Shown here: piece after piece, positions 1 to 10,109 of the stretch
How the letters are laid out: every line of letters starts with the position of its first letter
Position numbering within the stretch: position 1 is the first letter of the stretch
DNA from: Sorex araneus
Lineage: Eukaryota > Chordata > Mammalia > Eulipotyphla > Soricidae
Length of the DNA: 64,000 nucleotides
Assembly (NCBI RefSeq): GCF_027595985.1
Contig: NC_073311.1
Span: 53,230,705 to 53,294,704, forward strand
Direction of reading: 5' to 3'
Position numbers and translations under genes: made by a program
The notes under the pieces: generated by a model
The model's database searches: none
What the model was told of the DNA's origin: nothing
What the model saw: only the letters and a program-made list of their open reading frames with translations

Positions 1-490
1 TTTACCAGCTGTACTGTCTCTCTGACCCAGCACCTAATAATTTAAACATGAGTTAGTAGGTTACTGAACTAGTAACTTAAGAACTGACCGATATACGTAC
101 TTTTTTTGCCTAAAAATGATGGCTTCATTTCATAACCCCAATCCCCCTGACCCTTCTAAACAAGGTATAACAGACAAAACCTATCTGGTTATATTACAGT
201 TAATCACATCACAGCAAAGTACCAATAACAGCAAAGAGAGTCCAGGAACATTTTAATCTTTTCCAATCTTGCATTTGGAAATTGAGTCTTTCATAAAAAC
301 AGTGCCACAAATAACAAAACAGTTTGAAAAGGAAAAAGCATTTACTAATATCAAATACCAGCCTTCCTTACATTTATGATAAATTATATTTTAAATTATA
401 TGAGCAAATATACAATTTTTAAGTGCACAGTAAATGTACTTGACTAAATTTCAAAGTTATTTACATGAAACAGTGTTTTTTCATTTGTTT

Positions 491-594
491 GGGGTGGGGA
501 GGGCCCACTCCTGGCTGTGGGCAGGCAGTGCATGTGGTATGGAGCCAGGGAATCAAACCAGGGACTGCCATATACAAAGCATCCACTCCAGCCC
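491..594 (-). repeat. SOR-like SINE fragment, degenerate
   Basis: Reverse-complement SINE body and head: 'cactcctggctgtg', 'aatcaaaccaggga' (B-box complement) and the terminal 'actccagccc'. No tail survives, so this is an old copy. Confidence 0.7.
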
Positions 595-854
595 TTAAAG
601 GGCTATTTTCCTGGCATGAACTTTGCTCATGAAAAGGAGGTAAAAAATGAAATGCAGAAACTCAATACAGCATTTACCCACTCAGCAAAGGAAGTTCATC
701 AACTAATTAATTGTTATAAACACATGACAATAATAAATTTCTCAATTAGACATTGAGAAATTTTGTCCTCATTGTCTTAAGTAAATAAAATCACAAGCAC
801 ATAACTAGTTATCAGCTAGCTTACTTATAATAATCACATTGCAAAGATCGTAAT

Positions 855-985
855 GGGTAGAGAGATAGCTCAATGGGCTGAGTACATGCTCTGAGTCAGG
901 AGGCCCAGATTTCATGCCTAGCAAGAACTGAGAGTAACCCCAGCTCTGCACCAGGGGTGGTCCAACAGCAACAACAAGAACAAAA
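855..985 (+). repeat. SOR-like SINE, degenerate
   Basis: Head 'agagagatagctcaatgggc' retains the A-box; body 'gagtaaccccagctctgc' and an AAC-rich tail follow. The B-box is degraded. Confidence 0.65.
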
Positions 986-1333
986 TTAAAACTGCAATCC
1001 TTTAGACTGCAAAGTTGTCCAAAACTTCTTTGGTCCACCACCCTCTTTTCAGACAAAATATTACTTGATACCACCTCTGGAAATCTATGTTTTTTAAGCA
1101 AATAAACAGAAATCACCCCTAATTGTACCTGCTCCCTCCCATGGTCCCCCACAGTTTTAGCGCCCTCATGGGGCTGTATCATCCACTTTGGGAAAGAATG
1201 AGTTAGAAAGTGAAATATATTTAGTAAATATTTAGTAACCTTGCTTATATAAAATAAAACCAAAGAAAATATCACAAGAACATGTGTATCAAGGAATCTG
1301 TTGAAAATGCATGGGTTCAAAAAAATAGGAACC

Positions 1334-1516
1334 GGGGCTGGAGAGATAGCACAGCGGGTAGGGCGTTTGCCTTGCACGCGGCCGACCCGGGTTCAAATCC
1401 CAGCATCCCATATAGTCCCCTGAGCACGGTCAGGGGTGATTCCTGAGTGCATAGCCAGGAGTAACCCCTGTGCATCGCCAGGTGTGACCCAAAAAGCAAA
1501 AAAAAAAAAAAAAAAT
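1334..1516 (+). repeat. SOR-like SINE, full length and near consensus
   Basis: Complete element: head 'ggggctggagagatagcac', A-box, B-box 'gggttcaaatccc', body 'gtgcatcgccaggtgtgac' and a long A-tail. It inserted next to the flanking word 'aaaaataggaacc', which recurs after the tail (near 1511-1525), giving a target-site duplication. It is one of the youngest copies here. Confidence 0.95.
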
Positions 1517-1526
1517 AGGAACCTTC

Positions 1527-1650
1527 TTGAATGAGCAGGGTATATGCTCTGCATTCTGGAGGCCCAGGTTAGCTACTTGGCACCACACTGTCCCCTGGGC
1601 ACTACAGGGAGTAATCCCCAAGCACAGTGCTGAGAATAAAGCCCTAATGT
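1527..1650 (+). repeat. SOR-like SINE, degenerate
   Basis: Matches to the element middle ('ggaggcccaggtt', 'cactgtcccctgggcac', 'gagtaatccccaagcac') without a clear head. It directly abuts the composite SINE that follows. Confidence 0.6.
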
Positions 1651-1656
1651 ATGTAG

Positions 1657-1899
1657 CACTGTCGTCCCCGTTGTTCATCGATTTGCTTGAGCAGGCACCA
1701 GTAACGTCTCCATGTGAGACCTGTTGTTACTGTTTTTGGCGTATCGAATATGCCACAGGTAGCTTGCCAGGCTCTGCCATGCGGGCGGGAAACTCTCGGT
1801 AGCTTGCTGGGCTCTCCGAGAAGGAATTGGGAATCGACCCAGGTCGGCCGGGCCGCATGCAAGGCAAATACCCTACCCGCTGTGCTATCACTCCAGTCC
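1657..1899 (-). repeat. Composite shrew SINE with 40-bp internal duplication, copy 1
   Basis: The right end (about 1830-1899) is the complement of the SOR head, with B-box and A-box. The left 170 bp is an unrelated body starting 'cactgtcgtcc'. Within the body, 'ggtagcttgc' occurs twice with a 40-bp period (1758 and 1798). The same architecture recurs at 26223-26475, so this is a real family, distinct from the 180-bp SINE. Confidence 0.85.
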
Positions 1900-1957
1900 A
1901 CATTTACTTACATTTTAAGTTTTTCATCTTAATAATACCAACCATTATTCATTAGTC

Positions 1958-2090
1958 AGTCTGCAACTGACTGCATTGTAACAAGCTTTATAAACATTAC
2001 CTCATCAATTCTCACAGATATCTTACGGGCGATTACCCCACGGAGGAGAGGAAATTAAAGTGGGAGAAAATCTGAACTTGTTTGTTAACA
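1958..2090 (-). repeat. MIR-like ancient SINE fragment
   Basis: 'tataaacattacctcatcaa' followed by 'ttctcacagata' and 'gaggagaggaaatt' resembles the complement of the mammalian MIR core region. It is highly diverged, and an L2 origin cannot be excluded. Confidence 0.5.
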
Positions 2091-2303
2091 AAGGCCATAT
2101 TCTTCTGCTATAGTGAGTGGTCCTCCTTATAATCTCTGAGTGCAAATTTTAATAATACGACAAAGAAAATAATTTTTTCTCAGTAGTACTCATGACCTTT
2201 TTCTAACATGTTCAAATTATAATTGCATATAAAAAATTGAGCATATATAACTGGAAGTAGTATAGCAATTTGAAAATTCTCTAATTAAAACAAAACAAAA
2301 GCT

Positions 2304-2456
2304 TGGGTCCAAAGAGATGGTACAGCTTGCCATACAGATGGTCAAACCAGGTTCAATTCCCTAGCACCCCATTTGGTACCCTGAGACACACCAGGAGTGA
2401 TTCCTGAAGTAGAGTCAGGAGTGAGCCAAAGCATATCCAGATATCCCCCGCACACA
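2304..2456 (+). repeat. SOR-like SINE, degenerate
   Basis: 'aaagagatggtacagcttgc', 'caggttcaattccctagcac' and 'caggagtgattcctgaag' match head, B-box and body in order. Confidence 0.75.
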
Positions 2457-2547
2457 AATGAACTGAAATTCAACAAACTCTTTTATTTATTCCCTAGTTG
2501 GATGAGCCAACCTAAAGGTAAGTACCAATAATGAAAGTACCAGATCC

Positions 2548-2731
2548 GGGGCTGGAACAATAGCACAGCGGGGAGGGCGTTTGCCTTGCACGCAGCCGAC
2601 CCGGGTTCGATTCCCAGCATCCCATATGGTCCCCCGAGCCCCGCCAGGAGTAATTCCTGAGTGCATGAGCCAGGAGTAACACCTGTGCATCGCTGGGTGT
2701 GACCCAAAAACAAAAAAAAAAAAAAAAAGAA
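2548..2731 (+). repeat. SOR-like SINE, young, with perfect target-site duplication
   Basis: Full-length element from 'ggggctggaacaatagcac' to an A-tail. It is bracketed by the identical 14-mer AAAGTACCAGATCC at 2534-2547 and 2732-2745, the mark of LINE-driven retroposition. B-box GGTTCGATTCC is intact. Confidence 0.97.
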
Positions 2732-2768
2732 AAAGTACCAGATCCAACTGAAATAAACACAGACCAAC

Positions 2769-2791
2769 CACACACACACACACACACACAC
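2769..2791. repeat. (CA)n microsatellite
   Basis: An uninterrupted run of about 12 CA units. Confidence 0.95.
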
Positions 2792-2809
2792 GTACGTGTT
2801 ATCTAGTAG

Positions 2810-2960
2810 TCCAGGACTAGAGTTGGTTCAATGAACTGCTGCTCACCCACTGCATGCAACAGGCCCAAATCCTATCTGTGGCACAACATGGTTCCCTAAG
2901 CACAAGCAGAGGCCCTTGAGCACTGAGTCCCGAAGCTCCTCCAGGTGTAGGCAAACCCCT
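2810..2960 (+). repeat. SOR-like SINE, very degenerate
   Basis: Weak order-preserving similarity: 'gttggttcaatgaactgctg', 'ggttccctaagcac', 'cctccaggtgtagg'. The tail is lost. Confidence 0.45.
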
Positions 2961-3283
2961 TCACACACATACCAGCGGATACAAGGAATTAAAAAAAGAT
3001 TTTCTAGCCCTGGTTCTCTCCAAGGGTGTTGTCTGGAACTAGAACATTTAACTGTATGTTAAAAGGATTTAGAAAAGAATGACTGGCAAGTTTGGGAAAT
3101 AGTCATTGGTCTCTCAAACCTTTTGACTTTCACTATTAGTCCTTAATACATTCATATGCACTATAAATCTTCCCCAAGACTTCAATATACCTGATACTAA
3201 ATAAAAATTATTCAAAGGGTTACTTCTATAAAATATGTACAATGAGAACCACTAGTGGTTTAGTCTCACAAAAATAATTAAGT

Positions 3284-3363
3284 TGCAAAGAACTATTCCC
3301 CCATGGCTAAGAAAGAAACACATGCAAAGCAAGTGTCCTACCCTGAACTACACTCCCAGCCCC
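3284..3363 (-). repeat. SOR-like SINE head fragment
   Basis: Only the head complement is left: 'catgcaaagcaagtgtccta' and 'actacactcccagcccc'. Confidence 0.55.
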
Positions 3364-3392
3364 ACAAAGAATTTTTTATCAGTGAAAAACCT

Positions 3393-3566
3393 CTTGGACC
3401 AGAGAGACAATACAGCAGGTAGGATGCCTGCCTTGCACAAGGTCAACCCTGGTTCCGTCCCGGGCACCCCATATAGTTCCCCAAGCACCTCCAGAAGTTA
3501 TCCCTGAACGAAGAAGCAGGAGTAACCCCTGAGCATAGCTGGATGTGGCCCCAAAACAAACAAGAG
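3393..3566 (+). repeat. SOR-like SINE, older full-length copy
   Basis: 'gaccagagagacaatacagc', 'ctggttccgtcccgggcacc', 'gagtaacccctgagcatagc' and 'ggccccaaaacaaac' are in the correct order. Confidence 0.85.
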
Positions 3567-3775
3567 CTCTTCAAAATAAACTAGGACACAAAATTTAGAG
3601 ACTATATGCACTAATGATATCCCAAAATTTATATTCTTACAGAAATATTTTCCCTAAAAAATTAGAAATGTCATCTCTTACTAGTATCCTGAATAGAACT
3701 AATCCTAAATAGAACTAACTGAATGATGAAGATGGCAACATAAACTGTGATGTCTTTTTCTTTTCAAGTTCTGAA

Positions 3776-3927
3776 TCTCATCAGACAGTGCTGGGGGCTA
3801 CTACCCAGTTGATGGTACTCAAGGTCCCAACGGTGCCAGGGAATTGTACAGTGTTGGGGCTCAAATCCAGGTTTCCCATAAGCAAAATATGTACTCCGGT
3901 CACCTGGGTCATCTCCCCAGTCCCTGT
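3776..3927 (-). repeat. SOR-like SINE, degenerate
   Basis: 'gctcaaatccagg' (B-box complement) and 'gtcatctccccagtccc' (head complement). The body is strongly mutated. Confidence 0.55.
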
Positions 3928-4048
3928 GAAATTTGGGGAGAAGGGCTAGGTTTTACTTACCACTACCTGAACAGTGGCTGAAATGCAGTAGGCATATCGT
4001 ATGGATTTGCTAGAACAATTAACAAGTCTCATCTTTACCACTAGCTGT

Positions 4049-4216
4049 AGATCTTTCTTTTTTTTTTTTTTTTGGACCTTACCTGGTGCGGTGTGTGGGG
4101 GCCACTCCTAGCTGTGCTCAGGGGACCATATGTAGTGCTGGAATTTGAACCTGTGTTTCAGCCACCGCCATATGCAAAGCAAAGGCCTTAACCTCTGCCC
4201 TATCTCTCTGCCCCAA
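4049..4216 (-). repeat. SOR-like SINE
   Basis: A T-tract (complement of the tail) is followed by 'gggggccactcctagctgtg', 'ctcaggggaccatatg' and 'ctatctctctgcccc'. Confidence 0.8.
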
Positions 4217-4309
4217 GCTGTAGGACCTTGATCAACTTAAATCTCTCTGAATCTGAGTTTTCCCACTTGCAAATGATCAAGATCTGTTTTACCTTTAAGT
4301 ATTCATGAT

Positions 4310-4492
4310 GGGGTCGAGTGATAGTGCAGCAGGTAAGACGATCCCCTAGTACATGGCAGCTGACCTGGATTCAACCCCCAGCATCCCATATGGTCCCTCA
4401 AGCACTACCAGAAGTGATCACTGAGTGAGTATACCCTGAGTACCGCTGGGTGTGGCCCAAAATAAAACATGGCCCAAAACAAAACAAAAAGA
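4310..4492 (+). repeat. SOR-like SINE
   Basis: 'ggggtcgagtgatagtgcag', 'gcatcccatatggtccctc' and 'gctgggtgtggcccaaaa', then an AAC-rich tail. Confidence 0.85.
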
Positions 4493-4505
4493 ATTCATGA
4501 ATCCC

Positions 4506-4618
4506 AGGATGGAGAGTACCTTATGTGGGGCTGACCAGGTCAGATTCCCAGTGCTGCACATGGTCCCTAAGCAAATAGCCAGGTGTGATCCCTAAGCATG
4601 GCCAGTTGTGCCCCTCCA
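4506..4618 (+). repeat. SOR-like SINE whose tail seeded a microsatellite
   Basis: The element ('ggatggagagtac' to 'gttgtgcccctcc') runs directly into the (GAAA)n array. The array probably grew from the A-rich tail. Confidence 0.7.
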
Positions 4619-4748
<130 letters not shown>

Positions 4749-4789
4749 GACAGACCTCACCTGTATTTGAAAGACATAAGCCCACAACC

Positions 4790-4925
4790 GAATGTGACTG
4801 AAGAGATAGCTCAACAGGCTAAGAACCTGATTTGCTGCAGGAGGCCTGGATTTAATGCCCAGCACTGCCCAGCGCCCCAAGAACCATCAGGAGTGACCCC
4901 CCCTCACTCCACCCAACCCCCGCCT
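4790..4925 (+). repeat. SOR-like SINE, degenerate
   Basis: 'tgaagagatagctcaacagg', 'ggcctggatttaatgccc' and 'caggagtgacccccc'. This is the last SINE before a clear stretch around the LRP6 promoter. Confidence 0.65.
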
Positions 4926-4964
4926 ATTATGCTACACTTAAAATGATAGCTCCACTTTTGCAAA

Positions 4965-5390
4965 ATGCCAGTGAGGCAATTTAAAACTCTCAGGTCTCCT
5001 TGCATAATACCATTCTTTCAAAACATTACTACAAGTGTGACTCCTCCAAACTGCAGTAATAAACAAATGGACTGCAGGCTCAAATTTGGTGCTAAGCAAA
5101 TGGCATTTACATCACAGCCTTTCCCTCCACAAAGTACAACTGGGCTATCAGAAGCTTGCTGGGTTATGAATTCAGATTGCCCAAAGACTGTTAACCCGTC
5201 AACTGACTCCCCTACTGCTGACTCTATTAACCTGTGTCCTAAAATACATGCTGTTATGTCAAATACAATAGTATCTCACAACTGCAGCAAAACTCCCTTT
5301 CAACGGGAAGTATGTTATAATAAAACAAGCATATGTTTATTAAACCTCTCCAGTACATTCGGTTGCACTAGACTCTGCCAAGAAAATTAA
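4965..5390 (+). other. Unexplained 141-codon open frame in LRP6 intron 1
   Basis: An ATG-to-TAA frame in repeat-free DNA of ordinary base composition, lying antisense to LRP6. The conceptual peptide has about nine Cys and several N-x-S/T sequons. It matches no family I recognise and has no signal peptide or visible domain. A chance frame is the default explanation. The rest of 4926-5690 holds nothing recognisable. Confidence 0.15.
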
Positions 5391-6492
5391 ATGTGCACTA
5401 TCTTGCTGGCGTTTACATGTGGAAATCGTTAGAATATGCTTATGGTGAGTAGCAATTATTAAGTGGAAGCAAATATAACTTGCAAATGCAAGCACAAAAC
5501 ACACTCCCGCAAAAAAAAAAAAAAATCACTCTTATCCAAAACAAACAGAGAACTGGCCTTATCTGTCATGAGTTACTATGAAGTTCTGAAAGCCTCGGTT
5601 AAGTTTCGTTGGTTTAACCAAAGTTTAGCTTGTCAAAACTGTGGCTCGAGAGTCCCACAGGCTCAAAATAGGGTCCGGGGTGGGCTGGGGGGAGGGGGAC
5701 AGGGGGAAAAAAGTAATAATAAACTGACCATGAATCCCCAAAGCTGCGTGCCAGCGCGCCCCGGGGGGCGTCCGCTCCCCTGCGGAGCGATGCCCGGCGG
5801 AAGCCCCGGCCGCGTGCCCACGTCCACGCCCGCGAGCTGGCAAACTCCCGCGGGCCGCTCCCCCGATCTCGAGGAACTGTCAGCCAGCCCGAGGCGCGGC
5901 GTGCGTGACAGCGTCGCGGGGCCCCCGGCCACCGCCCCGCCGGGTCCGGCCAGTGCCCGGAGAGCCGCGCCGGCCTCCTCCGTCCTGAGGGGGAGCGGCG
6001 AGGAGGGAGTGGGGCGCGAGGAGCAGCGCCCGCACCCCGGGCTCCACTCGGGGGGCCCCGCGACACCCCACGCGGGGACGCGCCACCTCTCACCGCCGAG
6101 TCACTTTGCAGCCGCGCTGTGTCCCCCGCCCGCCCGCCCCGGGAGCCGACCCGCCGTGCAAACCGGGGGGGTGGGGAGGAGCCGTGAGGGAGAAGCCGTG
6201 AGGGGGCTGAGGGGAGACGCGACTCCCTCAAGTTCACCTCAAAATGCCGAGGCGAGGGGCTCTGCGGGCCCCCACGGGGAAAAGCCTCCCACACGTCGGG
6301 GTGCCGGCACGTTCCCAGTCCCGACACATACAAACGCCCCCCCCACACACACACCTCCAGAGAATTCTCCCGGGGGTGGGGGCGGGGGAGCCAGACCACC
6401 CAGTCGCCCCGCCGGCCCCCGGGGCGCCCCCGCCGGCCCCCGGCCCCTCCCGGCGCGCGTCTCCCCCGTCTCGCCCTCCCCTCCCCCGCGCC

Positions 6493-6493
<1 letters not shown>

Positions 6494-6532
<39 letters not shown>
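6494..6532. repeat. (CA)n microsatellite in LRP6 intron 1
   Basis: About 19 CA units begin some 60 bp inside the intron from the exon 1 donor, embedded in CpG-island sequence. Confidence 0.97.
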
Positions 6533-6533
<1 letters not shown>

Positions 6534-6595
6534 CAAGGCCGCCCCCTCCCCCGCGCGCCCCCCGCCAACTCGCCCGCGCCCGCCGCGCTGCCCAC

Positions 6596-6650
6596 CTCGC
6601 AGGAGCGCGCAGAAACTGCAGGCCAGCAGGCTCCTCAGCACGGCCCCCAT
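6596..6650 (-). CDS. LRP6: LRP6 coding exon 1 (signal peptide)
   Basis: The minus-strand ATG at 6650-6648 opens MGAVLRSLLACSFCALLR, which I recognise as the signal peptide start of low-density lipoprotein receptor-related protein 6; the human form begins almost identically. After 18 codons plus one base, a GT donor (GTGGGC) begins at 6595, giving the split-codon junction expected before the mature N-terminus. LRP6 is the single-pass Wnt co-receptor that pairs with Frizzled and recruits Axin through its cytoplasmic PPPSPxS motifs. Only this exon is here: propellers, LDL-A repeats, membrane span and tail lie beyond the left edge. The CpG-island context and minus orientation relative to MANSC1 agree with human synteny. 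The 5' UTR extends above 6650, but its start cannot be set from sequence. Confidence 0.93.
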
Positions 6651-7991
6651 CTTCGCGGCTCGCCTCCGCGGCGCTCAGCGGCGACGGGCGGCCCGCAGCG
6701 GGGCGGGCGAGGAGCCGGCGCGGCCGGCGCGGCCGCAGGTCTGCACGCTCATTGCCGCCCCGCTTCGCCGCCGGAGAAGAAAGGGACGCGAGGGGGGCAC
6801 GTCAGGGCTCCCCGCGCGCGCGCGCCGCCGCCGCCGCTGCCGCCGCCGCCGCCCTCTCTACCGCGCCGCCGTGGCCCGGGCTCGCGCGACGCCAGCGTCT
6901 GCTTCCATGCCGCCGCCTCCTCCCCCGGCGCCGCGCTGCCCCCGCGCCGCTCCTCATTCAGCCTCTTCCTCTCACGCAGCGGCGCAGGGATACGGCCGCG
7001 CCGCCGCCGCCACGGGGCGCCGCCGAGGTCTCCCTGCGCCGCCGAGCCCCCGCCCCCCGGCGCCGCCCCCGGGGCCGCTCGGAAACAAATTAAAAAATAA
7101 TCAGAATCAAAACGGGCGCGGGGTGGGGGCGCAGCCCGGGCTCACGGTCGGCTGGGAGCCCCCCTCCCCACGGCGGTCGGCCGCGCGAGCCGAGGCGAGC
7201 TGGGGGCGCCCAGGCCGCCCGGAGCCGCATTCCAATGGGATTCTTTCCCGGGGCGGCCGCCCCGCGGAGGCGTGAAGCGACGTCGAGCTCCGAGGCCGGC
7301 GTGGTCGGGACTACTTTCTGCGGCTCGGCCGGGCCGCCGCCGCCTCGGCTCTTTGTGCGAGCGGCGGCGGCCGGGCCAGGTGGGGCTGCGGGGCCGCGCC
7401 GGCTGCCACCTGGGCGCGGCGGGTGCGGGGCGGCGGCGGCGGCGGCGGCACCGCTGCAGCGCCACGTCTCGCGGGGGCTGGAGGGGGGAAGCCGCGCGGA
7501 AAAAAGACGTTCGGTCCTCAGAATGGGAAACTAGATCGGGCTTTTTTTTTTTTTTTTTACTCATTATGTTTTAAATGCTAGAAAAATTCAACGCTAAAGC
7601 CACTGGCACCGGCTTTAAAAAAAAAAAAAATGGGTCTCGTCCAGGAGGTTTCGAACGCCCTCCCAAGTCGGAGATTTTTTTTTTATTATTATTTCGTCTT
7701 GGCTCCCCAGAACTACAGACAGGTCCCCTCCTTTCTCCCTTCTCCACCCCCAGCCCCCGAATCCAGTCAGACAGAAACGGGAGATTTCCACACAGGCTCG
7801 TCAGATTCCCAGATAAATGCGTCAGCACCTAAGACAGAGCAAAGGCGTCGGTCCTTAGCCGGGACGGGCTCGCGGCTCGGCCAAGCTGCGCTCGATGTCG
7901 GCGGTGTCGGCTGCAATGAATGAGCCGCCCTCGGCCCCCGGAACGACGCGGTCCCCGGGATTCCCGGCTCCGCCGCGGCGCCCCCCCCCCC

Positions 7992-8002
7992 GACGTCACG
8001 TG
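7992..8002. promoter_or_regulatory. Overlapping CRE-like site and CACGTG E-box
   Basis: GACGTCACGTG joins a CRE-type core (GACGTCA, 7992-7998) to a palindromic E-box (CACGTG, 7997-8002) in the upstream part of the LRP6 CpG island. Binding is inferred from motif only. Confidence 0.4.
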
Positions 8003-8379
8003 GCCGCGGCAGCCCGGGAGGGCCCGGGAGTGAGCCCGAAAGGAGCCCTCAGGTGCGCGCCGGCAGGCTGTCACCCGCGCTCACCTGGGGCCCCCGGGGG
8101 AGGAAGTGGAACTGTTTCTGCAGGGCTGCTCACGGCCCAGGGACTGAGGAGTTCAAGTGCCTGCGCTCAGATTATCAGATTTGACACTCAAAACTACCCC
8201 GGGGCGGGGGCCGCGGCTGCGCTCCCGGGAGAGCCGAGTGCTTGGCGTGCTTGAGCCCCTGCGTCAAGCAGATTTGGTGATTTGCACCAATCCACAGTGC
8301 CCAGAGCAGGGAAGTGGGAACCTCTGGGGTTCAATGACTCACCCAGCGCCACTAGAGTGGCAAATTGCAGGTAAAGGCC

Positions 8380-9168
8380 AGGGTGTGTGTGAGTGTGGGG
8401 GGGGGGGGGGATGGTGGTGATTGCCCTGTGTATGTGTGATATGTGTGATGGTGGTTGCCCTGTGTGTTTATGTGTGTTTTGGTTGTGGTGATTCCCCGGT
8501 GTATGTTTCTGTGTGTATGAAACATCGTGATTACCCTGTGTGTGTGCATTGGTGGTGATTGATTGCCGTGTGTGTGTGTGTGTGTGTGTGTGTTAATGGT
8601 GATTGCTCTCTGTATGATGCTGATTGCCCTGTGTGTGTGTGTATGTTGGTGATGATTGTCCTGTTTGTGTGTGTGTGTGTGTGTGTGTTGGTGGTGATTG
8701 CCCTCTGTGTGGGATGTTGATTGGCCTCTGTGTGTGTGCGTGTGTGTGTGATGATTGCCCTGTGTGTGTGTGTTGGTAATGATTGCCCTGTGTGTGAGTT
8801 GGTGATGATTGCCCTGTGTATATGTTGGTGATGGGTGATGATTGCCCTGTGTGTGTGCGCACGCATTGGTGATGATTGCCCTGTGTGTGTGTGTTGGTGA
8901 TGATTGCGCTGTGTGTGTGTTGGTGATGATTGCTCTGTATGTGTGTGTTGGTGATGTTTGCCCTGTGTGTGTGTGTTGGTGGTGATTTCCCTCTCTGTGT
9001 GAGATGGTGATTGCCATATGTGCGTGTGTGTGTATGTGTTGGTAATGATTGACCTGTGTGTATATGATGGTGGTGATAATTGACCTGTGTGTATGTGTAT
9101 GTGTGCTGGTGGTGATTGCCCTGTGTGTGGGATGGTGCTTGCCGTGTGTGTGTGTGTGTGTGTGTGTG
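8380..9168. repeat. TG-rich minisatellite, about 30-bp unit
   Basis: Roughly 25 variant repeats of 'ttggtgatgattgccctg' followed by a (TG)n run of variable length. The array starts right after the LRP6 CpG island. The His/Thr-rich open frames on the minus strand are repeat artefacts. Confidence 0.95.
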
Positions 9169-9423
9169 GTGAATGCCCTGTTTGCCCTGTTGGTCGAACA
9201 CTTTGATTACAGGGTGAATGGGTTCCCAGTCTTGAAGCCTGTATGCCTGACAGCTCTTTAAAAAAGGAAAACTGCTGAACCAAGGCCCTGAACATATCAA
9301 CAGCTAGGAGAGCACAATCTGCCTTCCTCAATCGGCCAAACAAAGTCTAACCATCACCCACTTACACTTCCTTCTTCCAAAAAACGCTATCAGCACTCCA
9401 GGAGTTTTGGATTTGGGCCTCTT

Positions 9424-9565
9424 CAAAACAGAGCTGGGGGCCAGGAAGGACTGGAGGGCATGCTTTGCACGTGGGAGTCCCCGGGATCCATTCCCAGCCC
9501 TGCAGGGTCCCCCGGGCCAACCACGCTGGAGCAGCCCTGAGCTCTGCGTGTGTGTGAAATAAACA
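9424..9565 (+). repeat. SOR-like SINE, degenerate
   Basis: 'gctgggggccaggaaggac', 'gggatccattcccagccctg' and 'gagcagccctgagctctgc' are in order. Confidence 0.55.
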
Positions 9566-9894
9566 GGTTTTCAACAATAGAGTTGAACAGGGTTTCCCTT
9601 TTAGACCAGGGCCTCCTTTCCACCGCTTTCCTTCTCAAGCCCTGCTATATTCTATCCATTGGCCCCCAGTCTGTTCCATGGCCCCCTGTTTACATGATTC
9701 TGACCTGTGTCCCCCTTTGGAATATCTGGAGGACCCACAGGTGGTCATATGTCCCCTGGTTGAAAAACTGGTCCAGTGTTTGTATCACTATGAGGGTAGA
9801 GGCAGTGGAAAGTCTGTGAAAGTTAGAGGGGAAGCCCCTAACTTTGGAGCTTTGAAAGAAGCGGTAGATCTGGTCTAAACCCTGCATCCTACTT

Positions 9895-10015
9895 CCCTGT
9901 GAGCTGGGGCGTATTTAAATGCACTGTGCCTCAGTGTTCCGGCCTGTGAAGTGAGGATTAAACTTCCTTCAGACTTGTGGCAGCGGCTGGGTAAGACTAA
10001 GTGAATATGTAGAAA
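9895..10015 (+). repeat. MIR-like ancient SINE fragment
   Basis: 'ctgtgcctcagtgttccggc' followed by 'gaagtgaggattaa' matches the conserved MIR 'cctcagtttcctcatctg' region in plus orientation. Confidence 0.55.
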
Positions 10016-10075
10016 TATATAGAAATAATAATAGAAAAGGCAACACAATATTCCACTTCTCTCCTTCAAGGCAAT

Positions 10076-10078
<3 letters not shown>

Positions 10079-10109
<31 letters not shown>

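Larger units (their letters stand above)
5690..8250. promoter_or_regulatory. LRP6: CpG island spanning the LRP6 promoter and exon 1
   Basis: A long GC-rich, CpG-rich block free of SINEs, containing LRP6 coding exon 1 at 6596-6650. The transcription start should lie a few hundred bases above 6650. GC boxes abound, and a CCAAT pentamer is at 7232-7236. GCC/GCG triplet runs (about 6822-6855 and 7430-7450) occur upstream. No TATA box is evident, as usual for CpG-island promoters. The long frames over this block (for example 5463-7100) reflect lack of stops in GC-rich DNA. Confidence 0.85.

Noticed and set aside
5463-7100. 545-codon open frame over the LRP6 CpG island, and overlapping 343-, 305- and 138-codon frames.
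   Set aside because: GC-rich DNA lacks stops. The frames cross the real LRP6 exon 1 and its splice donor and encode low-complexity Pro/Arg/Gly/His sequence. Only the first 18 codons of the 138-codon frame are genuine (LRP6).
8352-9343. His/Thr-rich frames of 221, 270 and 235 codons on the minus strand.
   Set aside because: They read the CA strand of a tandem array, with all frames open at once and no codon structure.
8895-9343. Possible retroviral or other viral sequence in the intergenic region.
   Set aside because: No LTR pair, primer binding site or recognisable gag/pol/env block was seen anywhere in the window; repeats are SINE, L1 and simple sequence.
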